64,000 nucleotides of DNA from CAWDZK01 sp963726615 (GCA_963726615.1 CAVSCX010000006.1:372001-436000); one strand, 5' to 3'. Positions 16,725-25,737 are shown, counted from the first letter of the stretch. A program made the numbers and translations. Notes: generated by a model from the letters alone, not told the origin.

Positions 16725-18497
16725 GTGCTGCTCCGCATGTCGACCCTGTTCCTGCGCACCCTTCGCGAGGACCCGGCCGATGCGGAGGTCCCGAGCCACC
16801 GGCTGCTCGTCCGGGCCGGCTACATCCGCCGGGTCGCCCCGGGCGGGTACGCCTGGCTGCCGCTCGGGTGGCGGGTCCTGCGCAAGATCGAGGCGGTCAT
16901 CCGCGACGAGATGGACGCGATGGGCGCGCAGGAGGTCAACTTCCCGGCGTTGCTGCCCAAGGAGCCCTACGACCGCTCCAACCGGTGGACCGAGTACGGC
17001 GACGACGTGTTCCGACTCCAGGACCGCAAGGGCGCCGACTTCATGCTCGGTCCGACCCACGAGGAGTTCTTCACCCTGCTCGTGAAGGACCTCTACTCGT
17101 CGTACAAGGACCTGCCGCTGTGGATCTACCAGATCCAGACGAAGTTCCGTGACGAGGCGCGGCCGCGTGCCGGTCTGCTCCGCGGTCGCGAGTTCGTCAT
17201 GAAGGACTCCTACTCCTTCGACGTGGACGACGCCGGCCTGGACCGGTCCTACGCGGCCCACCGCGAGGCCTACATCCGGATCTTCGACCGTCTCGGTCTC
17301 GACTACGTGATCGTCTCGGCGCTCTCGGGGGCCATGGGCGGCTCCAAGAGCGAGGAGTTCCTCACGCCGGCAACCGTCGGCGAGGACACCTATGTGCGGT
17401 GCACGTCCTGCGACTACGCGGCCAACGTCGAGGCCCTGCGCACCCTCGTACCGCCGACCCAGGCGTACGACGACGTGCCGGCGGCGCACGTCGAGGACAC
17501 CCCGGACACCCCCACGATCGAGACTCTCGTCGCGCTGGCCAACTCCAGCGCGGACCTCCGTCGGACGGACCGGGACTGGAGCGCCGGCGACACGCTGAAG
17601 AACGTCGTCGTCAAGCTCCGGCACCCGGACGGCAAGACCGAGCCGCTGGCGATCGGGCTTCCCGGCGACCGCGACGTCGACGCGAAGCGGCTGGAGGCCG
17701 TGGTCCACCCCTCGGTGGTCGAGCCGTTCACCGACGAGGACTTCGCGCAGCACCCCGGTCTCGTCCGCGGCTACATCGGCCCGGCGGCGCTCGGCGCCGA
17801 CAAGCCGGCCGGGGTGCGCTACCTGCTGGACCCCCGGGTCGTCGAGGGCACCCGGTGGATCACCGGGGCCAACGAGCCCGGCCGGCACGTCTTCGACCTG
17901 GTCCTCGGCCGGGACTTCACCGGAGACGGCACCATCGAGGCGGCCTCGGTGTTCGAGGGCGACCCGTGCCCCAACGGCGACGGGGGCACCCTGGTGCCGG
18001 CGCGTGGCATCGAGATGGGCCACATCTTCCAGCTCGGCCGCATCTTCGCCGACGCGCTCGACCTCAAGGTCCTGGACGAGCACGGCAAGCAGGTCGTCGT
18101 CACGATGGGCTCCTACGGGATCGGCCCGTCGCGCGCCGTGGCCGCCATCGCCGAGGCGACCCTCGACGACATCGGGCTGTGCTGGCCGCGGGCGGTGGCC
18201 CCGGCCGACGTGCACGTCCTCGCGACCGGCAAGGACGACGCTGTCTTCGCGGCGGCGCAGTCGCTGGCCGACGACCTCGTGGACCGGGGGCTCGACGTCC
18301 TCTACGACGACCGGCGCGGTGTCTCGCCCGGCGTGAAGTTCAAGGACGCCGAGCTGCTCGGGATGCCGACGATCGTCGTGGTGGGGAAGGGACTTGCCGA
18401 CGGCACCATCGAGGTGCGGGACCGGCGCAGCGGGGACCGCGAGACCGTCGCGGTCGACAAGGCCGCTGCGCGGGTCCTCGCCGCCGTCCGGGCGTGA
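16725..18497 (+). CDS. proS: prolyl-tRNA synthetase
   Basis: A 590-aa class-II aminoacyl-tRNA synthetase of the bacterial type. Motif 1 lies around PGGYAWLPLGWRVLRKI, motif 2 is KFRDEARPRAGLLRGREF with MKDSYSF, and motif 3 is GSYGIGPSR. The central INS-type editing insertion (about residues 225-400, LKNVVVKL to the later GANEPGRH) is present. The GTG at 16725 gives the common actinobacterial start LLRMSTLFLRTLREDP; the ATGs at 16713 and 16737 are alternatives. The HAD gene start overlaps its stop. No T-box-like leader is seen upstream. Confidence 0.97.
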   Translation: MLLRMSTLFLRTLREDPADAEVPSHRLLVRAGYIRRVAPGGYAWLPLGWRVLRKIEAVIRDEMDAMGAQEVNFPALLPKEPYDRSNRWTEYGDDVFRLQDRKGADFMLGPTHEEFFTLLVKDLYSSYKDLPLWIYQIQTKFRDEARPRAGLLRGREFVMKDSYSFDVDDAGLDRSYAAHREAYIRIFDRLGLDYVIVSALSGAMGGSKSEEFLTPATVGEDTYVRCTSCDYAANVEALRTLVPPTQAYDDVPAAHVEDTPDTPTIETLVALANSSADLRRTDRDWSAGDTLKNVVVKLRHPDGKTEPLAIGLPGDRDVDAKRLEAVVHPSVVEPFTDEDFAQHPGLVRGYIGPAALGADKPAGVRYLLDPRVVEGTRWITGANEPGRHVFDLVLGRDFTGDGTIEAASVFEGDPCPNGDGGTLVPARGIEMGHIFQLGRIFADALDLKVLDEHGKQVVVTMGSYGIGPSRAVAAIAEATLDDIGLCWPRAVAPADVHVLATGKDDAVFAAAQSLADDLVDRGLDVLYDDRRGVSPGVKFKDAELLGMPTIVVVGKGLADGTIEVRDRRSGDRETVAVDKAAARVLAAVRA

Positions 18498-19225
18498 CGA
18501 GCACGGCTCGAGGGGTCGACGCCGTCGTCTTCGACTGGGGCGGCACCCTCACGCCCTGGCACACGATCGATCTCCACGAGCAGTGGCGGCACTACGCGGC
18601 GGTCTACGTCGCGGACGACGCGGCTGCCGCCGACGAGCTGGCGGCGCGGATCCTCGCCGAGGAGGACGCCGCCTGGCGGGCCGGACGCGACCACCAGCAG
18701 TCCGCGACGCTGGACGGCATGCTGCGCCGGGCCGGTGTCGACACCGGGGCCGAGGAGCACGAGCGTGCGCTGGCGGCGTACCACGCGTTCTGGGAGCCGC
18801 ACACCTTGACCGACCCCGACGTCCCGGGGCTGCTCGCCGGGCTGCGCGAGCGTGGGATCAAGGTCGGGGTCCTGTCGAACACCCTCTGGACCCGCGAGCA
18901 CCACGAGGCGGTCTTTCGCCGCGACGGCATCCTCGGTCTCGTCGACGGCGCCGTCTACTCCAGCGAGATCCCGTGGACGAAGCCGCACCCCCAGGCGTTT
19001 ATGGCGGCTCTGACGGCGGTCGGCGCGGCCGAGCCCGCGCGCTCCGTCTTCGTCGGCGACCGGCCGTACGACGACATCCACGGGGCGAAGCAGGTCGGCA
19101 TGCGGGCGGTGCTCGTGCCGCACAGCATCATCCCGGACGCGCAGAAGGGGCACGTCGAGGGCGACCCCGATGCCGTCGTCGACCGGCTTGCCGACCTGCT
19201 CGCCGTCGTCGACGCCTGGCGCTGA
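18494..19225 (+). CDS. HAD-superfamily hydrolase
   Basis: A 243-aa phosphatase-like protein. HAD motif I is present but altered: VVFDWGGTLTPW has Trp-Gly in place of the second Asp-Gly pair, as in several HAD subfamilies. Motif II is GVLSNT, motif III the Lys in PWTKPHPQ, and motif IV VFVGDRPYDDIHGAKQVGM. A helical cap lies between motifs I and II. The GTG overlaps the proS stop (4 bp), so it is probably co-transcribed with proS. The substrate is unknown; small phosphorylated metabolites are usual. Confidence 0.88.
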   Translation: MTSTARGVDAVVFDWGGTLTPWHTIDLHEQWRHYAAVYVADDAAAADELAARILAEEDAAWRAGRDHQQSATLDGMLRRAGVDTGAEEHERALAAYHAFWEPHTLTDPDVPGLLAGLRERGIKVGVLSNTLWTREHHEAVFRRDGILGLVDGAVYSSEIPWTKPHPQAFMAALTAVGAAEPARSVFVGDRPYDDIHGAKQVGMRAVLVPHSIIPDAQKGHVEGDPDAVVDRLADLLAVVDAWR

Positions 19226-19238
19226 CGGGCGACCGGCC

Positions 19239-20013
19239 GTGCCCGAGCTGCACGAGGTGCTGCTGCTGTGCCTGGCGGCGGGGTTCGCCGGCTGGGTCGA
19301 CGCCGTCTCCGGCGGCGGCGGGCTGGTGCAGCTGCCCGCCCTCCTGCTCGCGCTTCCCGAGTGCCGCGCCGGCGGCGGTGCTGGCGACCAACAAGCTGTC
19401 GAGCATCTGCGGCACGTCGGCCGCCGCATTGACCTACCACCGCCGGGTCCGGCCCGACCTGCGCACCGCCCTGCCGATGGCCGGCTTCGCGCTCGCCGGT
19501 GCGGCGCTCGGCGCGCTGAGCGCGTCCCTGATCCCGCGCTCGGTGTTCACGCCGATCGTGCTCGTGCTGCTGGTCGCGGTCGGCGCGTTCACCGCGGCGC
19601 GACCGGACTTCGGCCAGGCGCAGGCGCTGCGGTGGGCCGGGCGCCGGCACCACACCGCGGCGGGCGTCGGCGGCGCGGTCATCGGCTTCTACGACGGCAT
19701 CTTCGGACCCGGGACCGGGGCGTTCCTCGTAGTCCTCCTGGTCGCCCTCCTCGGCTACTCGCTCATCCAGGCCTCGGCCAAGGCCCGCATCGTCAACCTG
19801 GCCACCAACCTCGGCGCGCTGCTGGTGTTCATCCCCCAAGGGGCGCCGATGTGGCGGCTCGGCCTGGCGATGGGCGCCTGCAACGTCGCCGGCGGCTGGC
19901 TCGGCGCCCACACCGCGATCTCGCGCGGCAACCGCTTCGTCCGGGTGGTCTTCCTCGCCGTCGTCGCCGCGCTGGTGCTGCGCCTCGGCTACGACGTCGT
20001 GCGCGGGGCGTGA
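19239..20013 (+). pseudogene. TSUP/TauE-SafE-family permease with a +1 frameshift
   Basis: Two frames together give one TSUP-type membrane protein of about 257 aa. The first runs from GTG 19239 (VPELHEVLLLCLAAGFAGW, AVSGGGGLVQLPALLLALPE). It must shift near 19361-19368 to continue as PAAVLATNKLSSICGTSAAA and later GFYDGIFGPGTGAFLV, the family's second signature. Removing one base there (GAGTGCC to GAGTCC) restores a continuous protein. The family exports sulfite, sulfonates or related anions. The shift could be real inactivation or an assembly error. It follows the HAD gene after 13 bp. Confidence 0.75.
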
Positions 20014-20066
20014 GGGTCGGCGGCTGCACCGTCGTCCGGCGGTGAGCCGTCCCTTCGCTGGGTTGG

Positions 20067-20072
20067 CATCAT
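20067..20072 (+). promoter_or_regulatory. -10-like hexamer before the APH-like gene
   Basis: CATCAT ends 6 nt before the GTG at 20079 with no ribosome-binding site between, matching the spacing seen ahead of several other genes here. Confidence 0.3.
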
Positions 20073-20078
20073 CGACGG

Positions 20079-20975
20079 GTGACATCCGGGTTCGAGCTGC
20101 CGCCGCGTCTGGCGGCGTCGCTCGCGGCTGACCGCTCCGACGATCGCCACGCCTGGGTGGCCACCCTGCCCGCGCTCGTGGCCGATGTCTGTGAGCGATG
20201 GCAGCTGTCGGCGGGGGCACCGTTCCAGCCCGGCGGGACGTGCTCGTGGGTCGCGCCGGTCCGCACCGCCCAGGGTCGGGACCTGGCGCTCAAGGTGGCC
20301 TGGTCGCGGGACGAGAGCGAGCACGAGCTCGAGGGTCTCCGGCTGTGGGACGGCCACGGCACCGTGCGCCTGCACCGTGGGGAGAAGCGCGACGCGTCGA
20401 GCTACCTCCTGCTGGAACGCTGCGCCGACCAGCACGACCTCGCGCGCGAACCGGAGGAGCGCCAGGACGAGGTGGTCGCGGGCCTGCTGCGCCGTCTGTG
20501 GGTCGAGCCGCGCGCGGGTCACCCGTTCCGTCCGCTGGCGAAGATGTGCGCCGAGTGGGCGGACGAGTACGAGGCTGCGCCGAGCCCGACGCTGGACCCA
20601 GGTGTCGCGCGAGCGGGTGTCGAGCTGTTCCGCAGCCTGGCTGCCCCGGCGACCACCGACCGGCTGCTGCTCACGGACCTGCACGCGGGGAACGTGCTCG
20701 CTGCCACACCCGGCCGGAGGGAGCCGTGGCTCGTCATCGACCCCAAGCCGTACGTCGGGGACCCGGCGTACGACCCTGTGCAGCACGTGCTCAACTGCCC
20801 GGAGCGCCTGCGCGCCGACCCACGAGGGCTTGTCGCGCGGATGGCAGACCTGAGCGGGGTCGACCCGGAACGGCTGCGGCTGTGGCTGTTCGCCCGCTGC
20901 GTCCTCGAGTCGCGCTGGGTTCCCGAGTCCCGGTGGTCCGACGTCGAGGACGTCGCCGTGGGGCTGGCGCCCTAG
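20079..20975 (+). CDS. aminoglycoside/streptomycin 6-phosphotransferase-like kinase
   Basis: A 298-aa APH-fold kinase resembling the APH(6)/hydroxyurea-resistance group. Visible landmarks are the ATP-binding Lys in LALKVAW, the catalytic loop LLTDLHAGNVLAA (Brenner-type HxDxxxxN-like, here LTDLHAGN), and the metal-binding WLVIDPKPYVGDPAYD. The full length and motifs suggest an active enzyme. Chromosomal members of this group often phosphorylate unknown small molecules, so streptomycin resistance should not be assumed. The gene appears to be a single transcription unit between the TSUP pseudogene and the S8 protease. Confidence 0.8.
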   Translation: MTSGFELPPRLAASLAADRSDDRHAWVATLPALVADVCERWQLSAGAPFQPGGTCSWVAPVRTAQGRDLALKVAWSRDESEHELEGLRLWDGHGTVRLHRGEKRDASSYLLLERCADQHDLAREPEERQDEVVAGLLRRLWVEPRAGHPFRPLAKMCAEWADEYEAAPSPTLDPGVARAGVELFRSLAAPATTDRLLLTDLHAGNVLAATPGRREPWLVIDPKPYVGDPAYDPVQHVLNCPERLRADPRGLVARMADLSGVDPERLRLWLFARCVLESRWVPESRWSDVEDVAVGLAP

Positions 20976-21017
20976 CGCCCCGGAGCCCGGAGGGACCCGC
21001 TCGGTCACCCGGAAGGA

Positions 21018-21054
21018 GTAACTTTGCGTGTTTACCTCACGACAGAGGGTAAAC
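21018..21054 (+). promoter_or_regulatory. BldD-box-like site and adjacent GTTTACC/GGTAAAC inverted repeat
   Basis: In the 146-bp gap before the S8 protease, GTAACTTTGCGTGT (21018-21031) matches 8 of the 10 defined positions of the Streptomyces BldD consensus nTnACnC(A/T)GnGTnAn. Directly after it GTTTACC (21030-21036) and GGTAAAC (21048-21054) form a perfect 7-bp inverted repeat with an 11-bp spacer. The region is AT-rich for this genome. BldD is a c-di-GMP-controlled regulator and the downstream operon encodes a GGDEF-EAL protein. Function is inferred. Confidence 0.45.
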
Positions 21055-21121
21055 ATTGCCGATCCTTTACCCGATGGTCCTCGTGTGCCGGCACCCCGCC
21101 GGCCGACCTCGGAGGTGTCTG

Positions 21122-22744
21122 ATGCCGCGTCGCGACCGGAGTCGCCGCTTCGCCGTCACGGCCGCCGTGTCGGCTCTGACGGTCGCCGCTCTCGGCGTGC
21201 CGGCCGCTCCGGCCCAGGCCGGGCTGCTCGGGAACCTCACCGGCACGGTGACCGGGCTCGTCGGCACCACCACCTCGCTGCTGACGACAACGGTCGGCAG
21301 CCTCCTCGGGCCGACCGGCTGGATCGTCGACGACGGGGTCACCGACCTCGACCACGTCGCGGCCGTCATCGGTGCCGACCGGATGTACGCCCGCGGCTAC
21401 ACCGGCCGCGGCGTGGGGGTCGCGCTCGTCGACACCGGGGTGGTCCCCGTCCAGGGCCTGACGTCCGGCAACGTCGTCAACGGTCCGGACCTCTCCTTCG
21501 AGAGCCAGAACGAGTCCCAGCGGTACCTCGACACGTTCGGGCACGGCACCCACATGGCCGGGATCATCGCGGGCAACGACCCGCAGTCCCTGCTCGGCGT
21601 CGACCGCTTCCAGGGCATCGCGCCGGGGGCGACGCTGACCAGCCTGAAGGTCGCGAGCACCGAGGGGGCGGTCGACGTCTCGCAGGTCGTGGCGGCGGTC
21701 GACTGGGTCGTGGCGCACCGCAACGACGACCCTGCGCACCCGATCCGGGTGCTCAACCTGTCCTACGGCACGGACGGCTCGCAGGACTACCGGGTCGACC
21801 CGCTGACCCACGCGGTGGAGAACGCCTGGCGGGCCGGCATCGTCGTGGTGGTCTCCGGCGGCAACAACGGCACCGACCTGCCGCGCCTGGACAACCCGGC
21901 GTACGACCCCTACGTGCTCGCCGTCGGTGCCTCGGACACGAGGGACACCGTCAAGGCCTCCGACGACGTCGTGCCGGACTTCAGCAGCCGCGGCTCGGCG
22001 AGCCGCCGGGTCGACCTTGTCGCACCGGGACGGTCCATCAGGTCGTTGCGCGACCCCGGCTCCTACGTCGACGAGGCGCACCCGGACGCCCGGGTCGAGG
22101 GCCGATTCTTCAAGGGCAGCGGGTCGTCCCAGGCCGCCGCCGTGGTCTCCGGCGCGGTGGCGCTCCTCCTGCAGGCCCGGCCCACGCTCCGGCCGGACCA
22201 GGTCAAGGCTCTGCTGCGGTCCACGGCCGAGTCGATGCCGACTGCCGACACGGCCGGGCGCGGCGCCGGCGAGCTGGACGTGTTCAACGCCTTCGAGCGG
22301 GTCGCGCCGACGACCACACAGACCTGGTCGCCCTCTACCGGCCTCGGCTCGCTCGAGGCGGCCCGCGGGACGCAGCACGTCGCCGACGACGGCGTGGAGC
22401 TGACCGGGGAGAAGCACATCCTCGGACCGTTCAACGCCAAGAGGTGGGCCCCGGCGAGCGCCGCGTTCGCGGCCTGGACGGGCGGCACCTGGGCCGGCAG
22501 CGACTGGACGTCCGGCTGCTGGTGCGAATCCTCCTGGTCCGGGAAGTCGTGGTCGGGCAAGTCGTGGTCGGGCAAGTCCTGGTCCGGCAAGTCGTGGTCC
22601 GACGCGTCGTGGTCGGGCAAGTCGTGGTCAGGGAAGTCGTGGTCGGGCAAGTCGTGGTCCGGCGACGGCTGGTCCGGCGACAGCTGGACCGGCAAGTCCT
22701 GGTCCGGCAAGTCGTGGTCGGCCGCCGGGTGGGGCCTGCCGTGA
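21122..22744 (+). CDS. secreted S8 (subtilisin-like) serine protease with a C-terminal WSGKS repeat tail
   Basis: A 540-aa exported protease. The ATG at 21122 follows GGAGG 6 nt upstream and opens a signal peptide (MPRRDRSRRF, hydrophobic core, APAQA cleavage). The subtilase triad is visible: Asp104 in VALVDTGV, His141 in GHGTHMAG and Ser336 in GSSQAAAV, where GTSMA is normal. The last 70 residues are about 13 pentapeptides of the WSGKS type. There is no LPXTG or TM anchor. The stop overlaps the start of the GGDEF-EAL gene, so the two are coupled. Role unknown; a surface or matrix function tied to c-di-GMP is a guess. Confidence 0.88.
   Translation: MPRRDRSRRFAVTAAVSALTVAALGVPAAPAQAGLLGNLTGTVTGLVGTTTSLLTTTVGSLLGPTGWIVDDGVTDLDHVAAVIGADRMYARGYTGRGVGVALVDTGVVPVQGLTSGNVVNGPDLSFESQNESQRYLDTFGHGTHMAGIIAGNDPQSLLGVDRFQGIAPGATLTSLKVASTEGAVDVSQVVAAVDWVVAHRNDDPAHPIRVLNLSYGTDGSQDYRVDPLTHAVENAWRAGIVVVVSGGNNGTDLPRLDNPAYDPYVLAVGASDTRDTVKASDDVVPDFSSRGSASRRVDLVAPGRSIRSLRDPGSYVDEAHPDARVEGRFFKGSGSSQAAAVVSGAVALLLQARPTLRPDQVKALLRSTAESMPTADTAGRGAGELDVFNAFERVAPTTTQTWSPSTGLGSLEAARGTQHVADDGVELTGEKHILGPFNAKRWAPASAAFAAWTGGTWAGSDWTSGCWCESSWSGKSWSGKSWSGKSWSGKSWSDASWSGKSWSGKSWSGKSWSGDGWSGDSWTGKSWSGKSWSAAGWGLP
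22532..22726 (+). repeat. 13-unit 15-bp tandem repeat encoding WSGKS pentapeptides
   Basis: Thirteen in-frame 15-bp units encode SWSGK-type pentapeptides with variants SWSDA, SWSGD, GWSGD, SWTGK and SWSAA. Near-identical DNA in consecutive units suggests expansion by slippage or unequal recombination. The tail is rich in Trp, Ser, Gly and Lys. Confidence 0.9.
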
Positions 22745-25308
22745 CCCAGGGCGGCTCCGCGCCGCCGTCCGGGCCCCACCGGGTCGGGCCGGCGAGTGCG
22801 GGCCGTCCGGTCGCGGTCTGGGTGCTGCTCGCCGCCGTGGCGCTCGCCGGGGCGACCCTGTTCGTGCTGGGTGTCCTCCCGCTGGACGACTCGGCCGTGC
22901 TGTCCGGTCGGCTCCCGACGGTGCCGGTCGTCCTCGCACTCCTCGCGGGCTTCGCGCTGGCCGAGCTGGGTGTGGTGCACGTGCCGGTCGGCCGCAACAC
23001 GTACACGCTCACCCTCAGCGACATCCCGCTCGTCGTCGGGCTGTTCTTCCTCGCGCCCACCGTGCTCGTGCTCACCAGGGTCCTGGGTGCCCTGGTGCCA
23101 CTGGCCGTCCGAAACCGGCGCAGCCCGCGCAAGCTCGTGTTCAACGTCGCCTGGTTCGGTGTCGAGGTCACGGCCGCGGTCCTGCTCTGGCACCTCGTCG
23201 TCTCCGGCGCCGCCGGCCTCGGGCCGGTCACCTGGGTCGCTGCCGGTGCAGTCACGATCCTGCTCGACGTGGTCGGCACGGCCCTGATCTCCCTGGTGAT
23301 GGCCGCGGACTCCGGGACGCCGCCGCGGGCACGGGAGGTGCTGTCGGAGGCGAACCCGGCCGTCGCCCTGGTCAACGCCAGCGCCGCGCTCGTCATCGTC
23401 TACGTGACGACGGTGGACTGGCGGGCGCTGTGGGCGGTCGGCGTCGTGGTCGCCGTGCTGGTCTTCGCCCAGCAGTCCTACAACTCGCTGCGGCGGCGCA
23501 CCGAGAGCCTGGAGCAGCTCGGCGCCTTCACCGGGCAGGTCGGGGGGCAGCTCGACGTCGAGTCCGCCGTGAGCACCGCGCTGGTGTGGATGACCTCTGC
23601 GCTGAAGGCCGACGTCGTCGAGCTGTCGCTCACGGCGGAGTTCGCGGGGGAGCCGCGCACCTGGCAGGCCCGGTACGACGGGGAGGTGGCGGAGCGGTCC
23701 GGTGACGGCGACGCCGAGGCCCTCGCGCCGTGGCTCGCGGCCGGCCCGCTGCTGGTGCCCGCGGGTCACCGGGACAGGGCACTTGCCGGTGCTCTGGCCT
23801 CGACCGGCAGGCGCGACGCCCTGGTCATGCCGCTGCAGGGGGACGGCCACGTCATGGGCACCCTGATGGTCAGTGACCGGCTCGGCGACGTGGAGACGTT
23901 CGGGCCGAGCGACCTGCGCGAGCTCGTCGCGATCGGCAACCACCTCGGCGTCACCTTGCGCAACGCACGGCGGGCCGACCTGATCCGCGAGCACGCCGAC
24001 GACCAGCTCCGCCGGTCGCTGCACGACGAGCTGACCGGACTGCCGAACCGCCGGTGCCTTGAGCAGCGCCTCTCGGAGCAGCTGGACGCCGGCGGTTCCG
24101 CGACCACGGTGCTTCTCGACCTCGACCGGTTCAAGGACATCAACGACTCGCTGGGTCACCACGCCGGAGACGAGCTGCTGCGGATGGTGGCCGACCGGCT
24201 GCAGCACAGCGTCCCGGCCGACGGGATGGCGGCCCACCTGGGCGGTGACGAGTTCGCCGTGCTGCTGCCGGACGCCGACGACGCGACGGCGGCGTCCGTG
24301 GTCGCGATGGTGCGGCACGCGTTCTCCGTCCCGTACGGGCTCGGCGAGCTGCAGGTGACGGTGGACGCCAGCCTCGGGGTCGCGCGCACCCGGCCAGGGG
24401 GTGGACCCACCGAGGTCCTCCGGCACGCAGACATCGCGATGGTCGCGGCCAAGACGCGGCGGACCGGGGTGGAGTCCTACCGCGACGAGCTGCAGGTCGG
24501 CAGCCCCCAGCGGCTCACCCTCCTGACCGACCTTCGCCGCGCGATCACCTGCGGCGACCTGACGGTGCACTTCCAGCCCAAGGTGCGGCTGCGCGACGGT
24601 GAGGTGCTGGGGGCCGAGGCGCTGGTCCGCTGGGTGCACCCGGAGCGCGGTTTCATCGGGCCCGACGAGTTCATCCCGGTGGCCGAGCACAGCGGGCTCA
24701 TCACCCCCCTGACCTTCGCGGTGCTCCGTCAGGCCCTCGACGCCTGCGCCGGGTGGCGCCGGGCCGGACGGGTGATGGGGGTCGCCGTCAACATCTCGCC
24801 GCGGAGCCTGCTGGAGGCCTCGTTCGTCGACGAGGTCGCCAGGGCGCTCGCGGCTGTCGAGGTGCCGGCCTCGGCCCTGACCCTGGAGATCACGGAGTCC
24901 AGCCTGATGGCGGACCCCGAGCGCGCGATCGAAGCGATGCAGCGGCTGCGGGACCTCGGGGTGCAGCTGTCCATCGACGACCTCGGGACCGGCTACTCCT
25001 CGCTGGCCTACCTGCAGCGGCTGCCCGCGACCGAGGTCAAGATCGACCGGTCGTTCCTGGAGCCGCAGGAGTCCGGCGTCGACGGGTTCGCCCTCGTCGC
25101 CGGCATCGTGGACCTCGGGCACCGGCTCGGCCGGCACGTGGTCGCCGAGGGCGTCGAGACCGAGGACGCGTGGCGCCAGCTCCAGCTGCTCGGCTGCGAC
25201 TCGGCGCAGGGCTACTGGATGGGGCGTCCGATGCCGGCCCAGGGCTTCATCGAGTGGCTCGAGCAGTGGCGCCCGCCCCGGGCGACGCCGCTACGGTCCA
25301 TCGGCTGA
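22741..25308 (+). CDS. membrane GAF-GGDEF-EAL protein (c-di-GMP cyclase/phosphodiesterase)
   Basis: An 855-aa c-di-GMP enzyme. Residues 20-260 form about seven to eight TM helices (a MASE-like sensor). A GAF-like domain follows (about 275-430), then GGDEF (intact GGDEF at 501-505, with DLDRFKDINDSLGHHAGDELL) and EAL (EAL at 626-628, DDLGTGYSS and EVKIDRSF). Cyclase and phosphodiesterase motifs both look complete, so either or both may work. The GTG at 22741 overlaps the S8 protease stop. The 3' end overlaps the convergent ferritin-like gene by 18 bp. The pairing suggests c-di-GMP signalling linked to the secreted protease. Confidence 0.93.
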   Translation: MTQGGSAPPSGPHRVGPASAGRPVAVWVLLAAVALAGATLFVLGVLPLDDSAVLSGRLPTVPVVLALLAGFALAELGVVHVPVGRNTYTLTLSDIPLVVGLFFLAPTVLVLTRVLGALVPLAVRNRRSPRKLVFNVAWFGVEVTAAVLLWHLVVSGAAGLGPVTWVAAGAVTILLDVVGTALISLVMAADSGTPPRAREVLSEANPAVALVNASAALVIVYVTTVDWRALWAVGVVVAVLVFAQQSYNSLRRRTESLEQLGAFTGQVGGQLDVESAVSTALVWMTSALKADVVELSLTAEFAGEPRTWQARYDGEVAERSGDGDAEALAPWLAAGPLLVPAGHRDRALAGALASTGRRDALVMPLQGDGHVMGTLMVSDRLGDVETFGPSDLRELVAIGNHLGVTLRNARRADLIREHADDQLRRSLHDELTGLPNRRCLEQRLSEQLDAGGSATTVLLDLDRFKDINDSLGHHAGDELLRMVADRLQHSVPADGMAAHLGGDEFAVLLPDADDATAASVVAMVRHAFSVPYGLGELQVTVDASLGVARTRPGGGPTEVLRHADIAMVAAKTRRTGVESYRDELQVGSPQRLTLLTDLRRAITCGDLTVHFQPKVRLRDGEVLGAEALVRWVHPERGFIGPDEFIPVAEHSGLITPLTFAVLRQALDACAGWRRAGRVMGVAVNISPRSLLEASFVDEVARALAAVEVPASALTLEITESSLMADPERAIEAMQRLRDLGVQLSIDDLGTGYSSLAYLQRLPATEVKIDRSFLEPQESGVDGFALVAGIVDLGHRLGRHVVAEGVETEDAWRQLQLLGCDSAQGYWMGRPMPAQGFIEWLEQWRPPRATPLRSIG

Positions 25309-25737
25309 GGCGGTCCGCCGCTCCGGCAGGCCGGGGAACGGCACGCTGCCACCGCGCCACCGGGCCGCCGCCGTCGCCGCGTCGGTGAGGCCCTGCGCGG
25401 CGAACGTCCGCAGCTCACCGGCCATCGCCGCGACGGCGTCGGCCCAGATCGCGGCGAGCCGCTCCTCGACCAGCGTCACCAGCGTCCGGGCGTCGTCGGG
25501 CGAGCCGACCGCGAACGGCAGCGCGTACGACGCCGCCGGTGGTTCCGGCGTGCCGCCGAGGTCCGCGACCATGCCGGCCAGCTCGTCCCGCCGGGACCGG
25601 TGCGCCGCCCAGACGCGCTCGGCCCGCTCCCGGGCCGGACCCGCAAGGCGGGCGCCGGCGACGCCGTACCCGTAGACCGCCGCGTGCTCGGCGCCGAGCA
25701 GGGTCTGCAGGGCGCGACGGTCGCCGGCGCGGCTCAT
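25291..25737 (-). CDS. ferritin-like DUF4439-type protein
   Basis: A 148-aa, mostly helical protein. LQTLLGAEHAAVYGYGVAGA and the later RSRRDELAGMV carry the spaced Glu/His residues of a ferritin-like bundle as in DUF4439. No signal peptide or TM segment is seen. Its start overlaps the stop of the lipoprotein gene upstream by 4 bp, so they form a two-gene operon. The genes lie divergent from rimP, a common actinobacterial location. Metal binding or oxidase activity is not demonstrated for this family; function unknown. Confidence 0.8.
   Translation of the reverse strand: MSRAGDRRALQTLLGAEHAAVYGYGVAGARLAGPARERAERVWAAHRSRRDELAGMVADLGGTPEPPAASYALPFAVGSPDDARTLVTLVEERLAAIWADAVAAMAGELRTFAAQGLTDAATAAARWRGGSVPFPGLPERRTASADGP

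Noticed and set aside
20079..20975. Clinical streptomycin-resistance gene
   Set aside because: The APH fold is clear but it lies among core genes with no mobile context; chromosomal homologues often act on other substrates.
21000..21121. A c-di-GMP riboswitch ahead of the S8 protease
   Set aside because: The region lacks the conserved core elements of c-di-GMP-I or -II aptamers; the inverted repeat looks like a protein-binding site.
22063..25137. A 1024-codon open frame antisense to the S8 and GGDEF-EAL genes
   Set aside because: Composition-driven antisense frame, rich in Arg/Asp/His/Gln dipeptides with no conserved motif.
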